DNA from: Populus alba
Lineage: Eukaryota; Streptophyta; Magnoliopsida; Malpighiales; Salicaceae
NCBI RefSeq assembly: GCF_005239225.2
Contig: NC_133297.1
Location: 9,122,392-9,186,391, forward strand
Direction: 5' to 3'
Length of the DNA: 64,000 nucleotides
The position numbers and the translations under genes were made by a program. The notes under the pieces were generated by a model. That model saw nothing but the letters and a program-made list of their open reading frames with translations. It was not told the DNA's origin and did no database searches. This document shows positions 23,140 through 35,400 of the stretch, one piece after another; the first letter of the stretch is position 1, and every line of letters begins with the position of its first letter.

Positions 23140-25514
23140 TTCGAGGATGGAGTTTCTGTTCTTACTCGTTGAAAACGATCGTGGAATACAATAACTTCAG
23201 TATATGTACTTCAACCTAAAGAGTAACTTGGAGAAGTTTTCGTTCTAGTCTTTGGAGTTCTGGGTTTGTGAGAGTGTGTGTATGATGTAATCGTGCTGAT
23301 CTTCCAAGAGATATCAAGGAGGATATGATTCACTGAGAGGTTCTTTTCAATAAAGTTTTGTAGATTGTGATATTTGTCCCCTTTTAATTATATACTTTGG
23401 ATAATCTTTTCTTTTATCTATCTCGGGACATTCTGGACACCACTAATATATAATTATTCTTAAGAACTTAGTCTCACTGCCAAAGCAACCTTGCTTATTA
23501 TGTTAACATCTAGAATTTAAAATTTAAAAGTGACTGTAAGAAAAATATTCTTTATAATTAAACAATTGTGTGAATCCCCGGTAAAGAAATACAGAGGTTT
23601 GATCTTGCAAAGATCTCTAGATACTCATGTCGTAAAAAAACAAACAGTCTATTAATTTATTTTATAGTATTTTTTATGATTTTCTAAGAATTTCAGGTAT
23701 TTATAATGAAATGTGCTGTAATATCTTTGTTTTTTTTATTATTAATTTATTTAATTATCGTATTTTTATGACACGACCTTGCAGGCAGACCTACATCCAA
23801 AACTATTAGGTCTGGTATTGCAGTCAAACTCACTTAAATTTAGGTTATGCAAGTTTAATGTTATTATTAATATTATAAATATTACTTTTGGATTGGGTGT
23901 TGTAATTAAACCCAAGATTCTTGGATATAGCTTTAAAAAAAACTTAATATTTTTAGATTTTAATTTTTTTTATATGTTAAAAAAATTATTTCGTGACATC
24001 ATATCATACGGTTTATGTAACTAGATTTTATATTTATTTCGTGTGGATATACCAGAATCTTCGACTCGGCGGCAATGGAGAGGAGGAGAAGATTATTTTG
24101 AGAAATTGATTCTCTAGCCAAAGCGTAGCCAAGTCAATTGCCTAGCCGTAAGTTACGATGGGTCGGTCGTCAAATTGTCGGTGGAACAAAGACCAATCAA
24201 ATGATAGAGTTGTGATTCTTCTATAAATATTATATTTACAGGGAAGTTGATATTCTGCGCCGAGACATTCGTCAGCATTTTTCTTATTTTCTCATCCTAT
24301 CCAACGCCTTTTTCTTCTCTTTTCGCCTTAACTGTTCTCTGTAGATTGTATGGTGGTCGGTGTCGAAATGTTATTTTAAGTATTGTTTGTTTCGAGATTG
24401 TGGTGGAATTATTTTTTAAAGTATTTTTTTATTTAATTTAAATTAAAAAATTACAAATATTAGTTTAAACCAAAAAAACAAAGATGTTAACACGGGGAAG
24501 AAGTTAGTCAATATTTGATTACTGTTAGAAGGTTTACAATATTTGTCTAGTCATAGACATGTTAACAAGGTATTCTTGGAAATTAATGATACTCTGCTTA
24601 ATTAACTCATTTTTGAAGCAACTTGCTCGTATATATTTAAGCTCTGAGGAATCTTGTCGTTGTATGTAAACTAGTAATTATCAATCTCCACGAATTATTG
24701 AGCAATCAGGGAAAAGAATAAAAAGAAAAAAATGTTTATCATAAAAACGGGGAGTTTCTACAAAAGTACCTTTTAAATACAATGCTCTTAACATAATTAT
24801 CTCAAATAAAAATAAAAATCACAGGTTGACAGATTGATATCTTGTGTGACTTGCAACTTTATAGATATAAATAATTAAATATTACAGAAGACTTTTTTTT
24901 AAAGTAATGGAAACATATGGGCCAGACAGAGGCCTGCTAAGGTTATAAAGGAGGCTTGCTTGGGTCCAGATTCGCCGGCCATTTCGATAATGATCAAGAT
25001 GAATGGCTATTCTTTACTTTTAGATTAAAAAAGAGGATTAAATGTTAACTCATAGAGGAGGGTAAAGAAATGTTTAAAAGAGAAACTATTTGGTTCCACC
25101 GACGGCATCTCTTTTGATTCTTCCATCATTCTGAGTTCAAAGCTCTATCCCACGTAACAAATAAACAAGTTTTCTAGTGGTTTATTAGGTAGAAAAATAA
25201 AAAGTTGAAATTGAATGTAATTGACACCCAAATTTTTAAAGAAAAGATCAATCTAAAAAAGTGTCCGAATCTGGTGTCCGACAAAACTTATACTTGGATT
25301 TACTGTAAAATAACTTTTTATGCTACAAAAAATTATTTTTTGCTAACTTAATTTCGGATTTGAGTTTGGTCCATGAATTATGAATTGATGTATGGCTTTG
25401 TTGTTGTTTTTTCCACCCAAATTCATTTCAAGGCCGTAAAACACATAATATTATCGATGTCAGCTTGCTAAGCTCCAAGCCAAAACTAATAACATGTTCG
25501 TTCGTGTAGATAGA

Positions 25515-25738
25515 ACCTTGCTGCTTTCGAGTGTGGTTGCTGTTGCTTTTCAAAGTGCTTTTCACTTAGAAAAGCATGCCAATAATATTTTTTTATTTTT
25601 TAAAAATCATTTTTGAGATCAGCACATCAAAATGATTTGAAAACATTAAAAACATATTACTTCCAAGCTAAAAAAAAAAAAAAAAATTTCAAATTTTATG
25701 AAAAGCGCTTTTCAAACGCAATCCCAAACAGCCCTTTA
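25515..25738. repeat. MITE-like dispersed repeat copy
   Basis: The left end has GTGTGGTTGCTGTTGCTTTTC and the right end has GCAATCCCAAACAGCCCTTT, with AAAAGC-type subterminal inverted motifs. The core has ATCAGCACATCAAAATGATT, the reverse-oriented version of the family core. It is non-coding. Confidence 0.65.
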
Positions 25739-26498
25739 GTGTACATCTTAATCTTTTAGAAATTTGGGCGAGTTCAATTTTCTTTTACGGGGGATCAAAC
25801 TATTTGATTGTGACAAGAAACATTTTAACAAGCGGAAAGATTTTAGCTTGTCCCAACAAAAGCTCAAGGAATCACTGCGACAGGCAGCTCTTCTTCAGGC
25901 CCAATTTACTTGTTCACTGCCATCAGCAATTTGCCAACAGAAGGGAGCTTTCTCTAGAACAACACCTCTAGAATCAAAAGTTCTGAGTAGGCGCACGAAT
26001 TCAATGGCCGAACAAAAAGTAGTGAGTTGGAAAATCATCTGAACGCAAAGAGGGTGCTTTTACAGTATAGTGTACAGTAATGATAGGGGAAGAAGAGAAG
26101 GGCCAATTTTTTTTTATATTACCGCCTCATCCTCTATTTCTCACCCTTCAACTATTGGAGACCTGAGAAAAGCCTTTGACCTGCTCTGCCTTTACGAGGC
26201 TTCAGCCATAAAGGCCAGTGACCACCACCACCAAGGCGAGGAAAGCAGGAGCCATGCGATTATTTTCAGTTGTCGATAACCATGTAATGAAATGAAATGT
26301 TAGTCACTGTCCCATGAGTTAGTTATCTATCCCTGAATTCTTGTCTAATATGAAATGTAATGTTACTCTTTTGTCCACAGGCTGTCGCAAAAATCAAACA
26401 CTTCCGACTTAAAACAGTGCTATGAACACTTTCTCCTATGTGACTTGGGAGAAACTTCTAATGTTTATCTCCACGTCCATTTAATGCACGCGCCGACA

Positions 26499-26518
26499 GG
26501 GGGTGGGGGGGTGGGGGG
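26499..26518. other. G-quadruplex-prone G block after GUN1
   Basis: Three G runs of 5, 7 and 6 are separated by single T residues on the plus strand, 65-85 bp beyond the GUN1 stop codon. In the GUN1 transcript the same block would be C-rich and would lie in the 3' UTR if the transcript extends that far. Confidence 0.6.
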
Positions 26519-26582
26519 CTGTATCTCTATGCCAATAATTTACAAGAGGGGAGACAAAAAATGTGCAACATGATACAATTAG

Positions 26583-29500
26583 CTACAATTGAAGCGTTTG
26601 CAAATTTGAGGCTTGACCAAACCTCAAATTTTCTTGATCCGTTCTGTCATCATGAAGTACAAGCACTTTTAGTGTTCCGGATTCTCTCAACCACGCAGCA
26701 ACAACAGATCCAGTTGATATAAATCGACCTAAGTTGCATTTGGCTAACCTAAATGGTGCACCCATGCCCATGAGAAGGGCCTCGATAGCTCGCCTTAGCG
26801 TACTGTCACCAACTACTTTGCTGTGTTTTCCCCATCCAGTCAATATGCTGAAACAACAAGGAGTTCAGAAATTTCTCTTGAAATTGTTAAATAAAAGAGA
26901 GTATTAGTTAGCAAATACAACTACATAAAATGAAATACCTCAATAATTTTGGCAACTCATGACCCTCAAACACTATAGAGCGTATGTTAAGCAGCCATGC
27001 ATGAACCATTGCTCGAGCAGCCCCGGAAGACATTAGATGCAAATCTAAGCAAGACTCAGACCACACATTCTCCCACACTTGTCGACGTTTCCCTTCGAGC
27101 ACAACAAGCTGTGCGCCTCTTTTCTGGGATAAAAAAAAAAAAAAGAACTAGTATTAAACATCCTGAACTGATCCAGTTATACAAATTTGTAACCAGAAAA
27201 AAACAGTGTAGGACTTAGTACAGCCCAACTGAGCAAATATAGTCTTCTAATCAGGAATAGTTATAGCTCAAACTCACCTGACCAAAGTGCCATAACATGT
27301 CAGTCAGGGCATTATAAAAGGCAGATGCTGTTGAAGAATCCATCAATTTAACTTCATCAAAGAGGGATTGTGCTTGCTCCCAAACAGTTTCTCTATAACC
27401 CATAAGAAGTCCATGGGCCACACCATAAACCTGGTTATCAAATAACCGGAGCTCCTCCAATAACATTGAAGCATCTTCAAAGGAATTACAACGACTGCAT
27501 CAAGATGATATACAAATGAGTTTAAACCATATTCATTTGAAGCTAAAGATCCTTGACCATATACATATAACAAGTTAATATCAAATATGGACAAAAGTTG
27601 ACAGGCAACAAATGCATCCTCTCTCCAAAATCTAACATTAAACTGAACTAATTTAGGCACTCGTGCATTAGAAGGACAAGGAAATTTATCTCAAAACTCC
27701 AGAAGCGAAGAACTTGAATTCTGCTAATCTTTACTGAAAAGAAACACTGGTATAGTTTCATCTGCTTGATCTATTTTTGCTGAAGATGGATGATTACTAG
27801 GGTATAAATGAACAGAGAGCAAAATAAATAGCACAGATCATTGCATTTGAGAAACAAGTGTACAAGTTTTCGCTCATCATTGACTGTGCATGTGCTGACT
27901 AGCTCTTGAAGCAGTAATGAACAATCATGATGATCAGCGCAGTAGAAATTACCTGCAAGCATTCAAAATGGCTGAAAATGTGACCACATTTGGCTTGATT
28001 TCCAGCTCGTGCATCTTGTGAAAGACTGCCAAAATGCACATCATTTCCTGTCCGCTGCAATTCTTTGCTTGACCTGCCTTTTCAACAGCAAGCTGCCCAA
28101 AAATCTTTATGATCCGATTGCCCTCCCTATCAGCCAACAGACTTTTAGTAGCTTCCCCAACAACACCTGAAGATAGAGATTCAATTTGCAACTGACTGGT
28201 CTGAACAGTATAATCAACCACTGATTCCGTGATTGCTGACCGGCCAAATGCATCTATAATAGAATTGTAAGTGACCACATTAGGCCTAATTCCCTCCTTG
28301 GTCATCTCATCGAGCAAAGACACAGCTGATTCCACCAGCCCGTTCTTGCACAAGGCATCTATCACAGCACTATAAAGAACAACATCAGCCTTCAATCCAG
28401 CCTTCTTAAACTCCCTAAAAACATCCATTGCTTCCCTATACAAACCACCTTTCGAATACACATCAATTAATGTTGAGTAAGTTAGTAAATTAGGTGATAT
28501 ACGCCCAGCTTTCATCTCTTCAAACACTCTTCTAACCTCATCATACTTGCATTGTTTCCCATACCCACCCAAAAGTGCATTATAAGTCACAACATCTTTC
28601 CTAATCCCACAATTTTCCATCTCCCTACAAACATCCAAAGCTTCCTGAAACCTACCAAGCTTAGCATAAATAGAAAGCAAGGTATTATAAGAAACTCTAT
28701 CCAAACTTATACACAGAAACTTCATTTCATTAAACAAATTAAGTGCATCATCAAATCTACCAGCCTTAGCATAGCCATCAATCATGGTACTATAAGTGAC
28801 AACATTAGGCAGTATATTCTTGGCAGGCATCTCAGACATGATCTCAAAAGCCATGTCCATTTGCCCACCTTTACAAACGGCGTCCAAAAGCGTATTATAA
28901 GTAAAAATATCTTGCTCAATCCCTCTATTCAACATCTCGCTAGACAAACTCCTCGCAGCCTCCCACAAACCTCCTCTACTACACACAGCAAGAAGCGAAT
29001 TAAATGTAATTCGATCTGGCTGCACTCCATTTCTCAACATTTGATCGAAAATCTCCACTACTCGTTTAAACTCCACACCTCCTTTCCCACACGCATCGAT
29101 TACAGCATTATAAGTAACCAAATTGGGCTTCAAACCATAATGTTTCATCGAATCAAAAACCTTAATAGCCTCATCACAATAACCGCTTCTACCATAAGCA
29201 CTGATTATAGCAGAGAAAGCATATACAGTATTACCATAACCTTCAATAAGAGCAGCCTCAAAAACACTCTTAGCAATCTCTACTTTACCTAACCTACCAA
29301 GAGTGCTAATCATGGCGCTCGCCAATTTTCCTTGTTCGTTCTTCTTCCTCTCGCGTTTCACTGCAAATTCAAAGCAACAAATGGCCTTTTTACAGTCTCC
29401 TCGATTACCAAGCTCCCGAAGCAAGAAAATATAATCATCCGACCCAGAAAGACGAGACTCGAAATTAAGCAACACGTTTTCAAGAGCCCCCTCGTCTTTT

Positions 29501-29913
29501 CCATACTCAATTACGTTCTGGAGAACTTCTTCGGCGACTGAGGTGTGGCGAGTACCCATAGTGGTTCTAGGTCGCCCGAAGTTGAGCTTGGAAACGAAGC
29601 GGGTGGATCGGCGACCAGAGAAATCGGAGGCAAGTTCGGATTTTGGAGATTGAAGAGAAGGGAAGGTAGGGTGGATTTGTGGGTGGTGAGTGGTGGTGGT
29701 GGTGGCGGCGGCGGCGGGGGGTTTTGGTGCATTGCGAGATGAGGGAGGGAGGGGAGGTTTGGTAAGAGAGACTCTTTGATTAGCAGTCCATCTTTGATGG
29801 GGGTTTTGGTGGTGGGTTTGACGGTGGTTTTTAAAATGGCTGTGTGGATAGGGGTTGTTATGATAAGGTTTAGTTGTTCCCGTGATTGAGCAGTGTGGTG
29901 GCGTTGACGCCAT
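26583..29913 (-). CDS. GUN1: GUN1: plastid PPR-SMR protein of retrograde signalling
   Basis: Orthologue of GENOMES UNCOUPLED 1, the chloroplast PPR protein that relays plastid stress signals to nuclear gene expression. Four exons: 27953-29913, 27278-27494, 26939-27123 and 26583-26847, all GT-AG, giving 875 aa (Arabidopsis about 918). Residues 1-120 are basic, Pro/His/Thr-rich and include [13 protein letters not shown], which fits a plastid transit region. Tandem P-type PPR motifs of about 35 residues fill roughly 200-600 (repeated [18 protein letters not shown] units), with a further PPR-like segment before exon 2. The C-terminal SMR domain shows LDLH (752-755) and TGWGKHS (791-797), the latter in place of the usual HGxG. 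MASTPPH at the start matches the Arabidopsis N-terminus and supports the chosen ATG. The gene is single-copy here. Confidence 0.95.
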
Positions 29914-32448
29914 TCAATTCAATTAGATATGGATATCCAGTATCCACTGACTAGTAGAAAGAGGTATGCAGTGGTTGGAGAGGGAGAGGAGGTTGGGGGG
30001 GGGGGGGAGGCTAGATGGGAGGAGATGAAGCAGCGGCCATGGTTGTGGTCGCGGAGAAGACTCTAGAGAGAGAGAGTTAATGTGTGCTTTTGTGGGTGTT
30101 TTTTAGAGATAAGTGAGAGAGAGGGAGAGACTCACCTACTACCATATTTTTCTTACTATTCAGCTGAGTTTGGAACTTTGAGGTAGTGTTTCGTGAATTT
30201 TTAAAAAAATATATTTTTAAATTATTTTGATATATTAATATTAAAAATAATTTTTTTTAAAAAATATATATATATACATCTTAAAAATACAATAGCTGAA
30301 TCTTTGATTAACTCTTTTCTCTTGTTACTCCAATTATTAGAAAAAGAATATGGAGTAAATGGTATAAAATTATTATTGTTTTTTGTTTTTGTGATTTTTT
30401 TGTTCGTTCTTTCTTTCTTTCACCTAAACAAATAGAGATAGGTGGGATGCTACCCGATTGCTGGAGATCTGAAGCTCAATCTCTGCCGCTAAAACTTGTG
30501 GGGCCCAAAAGAAGTGGTGGATTGACCAGAAATGGATGGTGAAGATTGAATTATTGGTGATAAGGCCACGTGTGAGGTGAGATCTTTTTAAAGAAAAAAT
30601 CGCAGGTTAAATGAACGGATGTATTTTTGTGTATCACCCAAAGTAAATAAAATAAATGAAAGCTGTCGTCCGTCGCCGTTTTTGGTAGATTGAAGTATTG
30701 ACTGCTTTCCATTTTCGAAAAATAGCCTTGGAAGGGAGTCTCCCATTGGAAGTCAAAGCTAAAGTTTGAAGGAGGGAAGACAAAACAAAACCCACCCAAC
30801 CCATTCGGATTCTCCAATCACCCGGACCGAAACCAAACCATAAGTACCCTTCATCATTCCAGTTTTTTTTTTTTTTTGAAATGCCAATGTTTGTGTAAAG
30901 TCTTTGGAAAATAAAAGTTAATTTATATCGTTTAGGACTTAAGTTGTTTAGTAGTTTTTCAAAACGTTATTGGAATAATCTCGTTAAAATTAATATCACC
31001 AAACTTAATATACTTTTTTAAAAATTTGTATAAGAAATGTTTGGATAAAAACAGTTTGATCTATCCTTTTATAGATTTATAGGAAGAGTAATGTGATGCA
31101 TGCAAGCAATCAAAATGATTTCACACATATTAGTGTGGTAATTACTGTTTGATTTTTAGCAAATCATTTAATTTAACTTGATATATCATCATTTTTCATA
31201 AATTAATAGTTATAGTTTATGGAATGGTTTGATGGTCCTCCTAGTACAGTAGATTTTTTTTTTTAATTGTGATTGTTCGACCTAACTTATATATATCTCA
31301 ACTAATTTTTGAAGTTTTAAAATTAACAAGTAAATAATTATCCAATAACCTTGAAATTCATAACATTCAAACTCGTAACTTTTAAAAATTTAATAGTACT
31401 TGTAGTTTGTATCTTTTAATAAATTAGTTCATCTTTTTACTTATTTTTTTATATATATAAGTGTTGAGTTATTCCAGGTTTTTAAAATGAATTTTCATAT
31501 TTTTCTCATAATAAATCAAAAAAATATGTAAAACTAAACTTCAATCAATTTCAATATCACCACCACACAAAAAAAAAATCCGTCTACAACTATCTCTTAC
31601 CGTTTTTTGCTCTCAAATCACTGTTGTCAACAAAAAACCAAAAGGCATAGCATATTCATTATATACACACTTATAAAACACTATGGATCACAATACTTTT
31701 TTTTCCTTTAAATTTTCTATTTCATTTCCTAAACTTTGTTTTCTTGATTCTATCCTTGGATAGTTTATTGTTTTGCATTTGAACTTAAGAAATTGTTTTG
31801 ACTGGCTTACTTCGAGGTGCTCGGGGTGGCAGAACATGCCCTATTATTATTATTATTATTTTACTTGATTTTGCAGAAAAAAGAGTTTTTTTTTCCTTGA
31901 AAAAAAATTGAGATTGCGCGGACCTAATTTGATATAATATGTAAAACAAGTGTGTTTTTTTTTTTTTTTTTGTCGTTGTTTGCCCCTTTTATTTTGTGTT
32001 TTCTCCCTTCAGGATTGCTTCAAATTCAATTGTGATCCCTTTAGTATTTGCAATTTTCACTTGAGTTTGAAATTTCAATTTGTTTATTTTTCAATTCTTG
32101 TTTCGAGAAAGTCATAAAAAAAAACAGCGATTATATATATATATATATAAAACCAATTCCTATTTCCTGGGACCACTATTTATCCAAGTGTATTTTCCCT
32201 TCGATCTGTCCACGTGTGATGCTCCTCTCAAAGGAAAAGTAGCAGGGGGTAGTACAAAAACGAAAGTAAGGGAGTACGAGTACGTTTTGATGACATGTTA
32301 TTATTTTTTTATTATAGCAAAACTCAAACAATGGCAGAGCCTAAACGCTCGTTTTATTCATAAGTCGAGTCAGCCACGGAACGCAGCATGCCAAAACACC
32401 CCAAACACCCAAACACACCAGGCAGGAAATTTCATCCCATACAAAACA
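29914..32448. promoter_or_regulatory. Divergent intergenic region between GUN1 and the Eb_dh-like gene
   Basis: This 2.5-kb region must hold both promoters. On the GUN1 side there is a 13-G run (29995-30007), a GA-repeat at about 30064-30074, and a MITE-like core at about 30180-30300. The middle is AT-rich without genes. A short TA repeat lies at about 32132-32149. No clear TATA box can be assigned for either gene with confidence. Confidence 0.5.
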
Positions 32449-35400
32449 ATGCTTCTTCGACTTGTCTTGCTGCTATCGGTTCTTGGCTCGTCCTGGATCG
32501 GATGGGTCAATTCACATCAGGAATCAGGTGAGTGGAGCTGCGAGTCCGACGAAGAGATCAGTATAGAAGCCGAGTTCAAGCCTGGATTCATCACCCTCGA
32601 TGGCCACGCCGATGATTGGAAAGACATTGATGGCTTGGACTCCTCACTGCTTCCTGCTCTCGACCCCGATGACGATAAACAATACACAGGAGGGAAAATG
32701 ACCGTCAAGGTAAGGATTTTTTGTTCGAAAATTAGTATCACGCTTTAATAAATCAGCTGTTAATAAATCACAGTGAATTTCGCAGGCCTTGCATGATGGT
32801 AACGATGTGTTTTTCTTGTTGCAAGTTGATGGGAACTATGCTTATACAAAAGGGTAATTTTTGGATTGATTTGTTGCATTATTTATCTATTGGGTATGGA
32901 ATTAATCTTTCTGGTTGCTTTAGTGCTGATTTTTTTTATTATCTATATTGACATCAAATTCTTGTCTCTACTTTCCTTTTGTTACCTTTTATATAATTTT
33001 TTTTTCCTGCTGGGTTTCTTCCGTTTCGGGAATGGTTAAGAGAGTGCATGTTCTGGTTCACTCAAATTGCTGATGCGTTGACTTCTCAATTTTGAAGGCC
33101 CTTTTCTCCTTTTTGTTGGATTGAATTGGATTTTTATGCTGCAGCGATAACAAAAAATGCCCATCAGTTGCTCTCATGTTTCCGATTGGCGATGAAGCAA
33201 CCTATCACAATGTAAGTCACGTTGTTAGCTCATCATGTTCGTTGTGGTTTCTTAATCAGAGAGTGAAAATTGAGGATTGCTCGTATCTTTTTAGATGGGT
33301 GGCTGCAAGGAGGGAACTGGTACTTCCAATAGGAAGACTTGCAAAGGTCATGAAGTTGATATTATGCACTTCTCAATTGGAAATGCTATCCCAGGACGAC
33401 TCTATGGTGGGAATCCATTAGACAACGGAGATGGAAATGGAGGTGACAGGTGCCGCCATATTAACTTCTTCACTATCAGAACCATGGGATGACATGTTTT
33501 GTTGGTGATATTTGCATAATTTGGTTATGTTTATTTTAATTTTTAATTCTTTATTCTCTCTTCTGAACAGGTTTGGTCATTTGGTTGATCTCTATTCTTG
33601 GAATCCACACTGTAGATACCTTGATGGTATTGGTCCTTCAGGTACCTCTTGAATTAACTATTCAGTTTTAATTGTTAATTGGGTGAAAAAGGTATGTTTG
33701 CATGATATGAAAACGATGGAACTGCCTTTAAAGGGGAAAAAAGGGAAAGCGGGATGAAGCACTAACCAAAGTGACTAGAAGGAGCACAATCAAGGTGGCT
33801 TAGAATTCATTACATGCTCTTCCAAAATCAAAGCTTTCTTTTTATGAAGCTGTCCATTTCATGCTTTGTTGATAATAACACTCACCTTAAGACCTTTTCA
33901 AAGATCTCGATATGTCAAGTCTTCATCCTCAGTGCTAACTATTCTCCAAGGACATCCACTGATGGATGCATCTTGAATGCTTGTCTTCCATTATGCACTG
34001 GAATGCTCTCCATCCTATCCTACTAAACTCCTGTCACTCTAACCATTGTGTAATCCAGTGGCTGCACCTTTCCAAGACGAACTGTCCCAGGCTCAAACCT
34101 GAGATTTGCACCCCTTGCTAAGTGGAACTTACAATTCTCCCTTCCTTTCTATCTACTAACACTATTAATTAAGTGTATCAACTTTGGTACAAAGAACCCT
34201 TTATTCTATGGAAACTATTTTTCCATTGCCTTTGCACTTGTTTTGCAGCCGTCATCTTATGTTTAAGATCCTTACACTTTTAATCAGGTCACTTGTTTCT
34301 TCTTAGTTTTCACCATGTCTCTAATTCATAGTTGTTATAGTTTATTGTGCCGTACTTGTGTCTTCTTAGAGGGTGTTTGGGAGTGGGGTCCCGGTTGTTT
34401 TTCAAAGTGTTTTCGTCTAGAAATGCATCAAAATAATGTTTTATTTTTATTTTTTAAAAAGCATTTTTGACATCAACATATCAAAACAATTTGACACCAT
34501 ATAAAAAAAAATTAAACAAAAAAAAAATTGAATTTTCATGGAACGTGATTTGCACAACGTTCCCAAACGCGGCCCTAGTAAATTCCTTCCAAATCCTATT
34601 CTCAGTTAGCTTGACTACTAACTTCTTCCTTCTCCAACCTGTCAAATATCTTATTCTCGAATGAGATTAAACCTTAAAGTATTTCGGATAGAAGAGTGAG
34701 TTGATAATTAAAATACTTGTCCCTATCAAACCAATAACAAAAAGACACAGAATGCAAACTGTACAACTTGCTATAGCTCCAGCCATTGATGTGTATTTTC
34801 TGTAGTAGTATGTTCTATTATGATTTGATATGCATGATCAGAGTGTTTCACTTCTTGAAACCACATTCATGGTTCCTGACCAGACATGGCCTTAAATGCT
34901 CTCTATGAAGATAACTTGCAGTCTTGTACTTGTTTGGCACTTGTTTGGTGATCATGTAACTATTGAATCACCACTCGAGAATTAAGATGTTTGGTAACCC
35001 CTTTGCCATACAGAAGTCTTCTTACCTCACAAAATTAGTCATGATAAACTTTCTGCAAAAAAGAAGTCAAAACAGTCTTTACTTCCAAACACTGTTTTGC
35101 TCACCACTTATGTGGTGGTAACACCAATTTGATCCTTAGTGTTCAAACTTTCAATTTGTTAGTTTCCCTTATTTTCTTTTCCTAGGAAGAAATGTAAATG
35201 TCACAAAATTTTTTATAGGCTCCGTAAACAAGTAGTGGGGTAATTTTGATAATCATGAGCCTCTATGCTATTTTAAGATCTAGCTCATCTTGTTCAACTA
35301 GAAATGGTCCTAGGAGCTCTACCTATTGTGGCGGATGATTTGCTATGAGTCTTTGTAATAATTTACCAAGCCCACTTTCCTGGGCTTTCAGAAGCATATC

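Larger units (their letters stand above)
23140..26582. other. Intergenic stretch downstream of GUN1
   Basis: About 3.4 kb without a supportable gene. Short open frames (23779, 24247, 25764, 26070) lack known motifs. A MITE-like copy occupies about 25515-25738. A G-rich block lies at 26499-26518, close to the 3' end of the GUN1 gene. Confidence 0.5.

Noticed and set aside
25764..26279. Two open frames (92 and 69 residues) downstream of GUN1
   Set aside because: No recognisable motif, no splice context and no duplicate to support selection.
28552..29292. 246-residue plus-strand open frame opposite GUN1 exon 1
   Set aside because: It lies wholly inside the PPR coding exon in another frame and has a low-complexity Ser/Ile/Thr/His composition.
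34020..34140. Possible minus-strand SINE with a GGTTTGAGCCTGG box B-like motif in the Eb_dh-like intron 5
   Set aside because: No matching box A, no A tail and no target-site duplication were seen.
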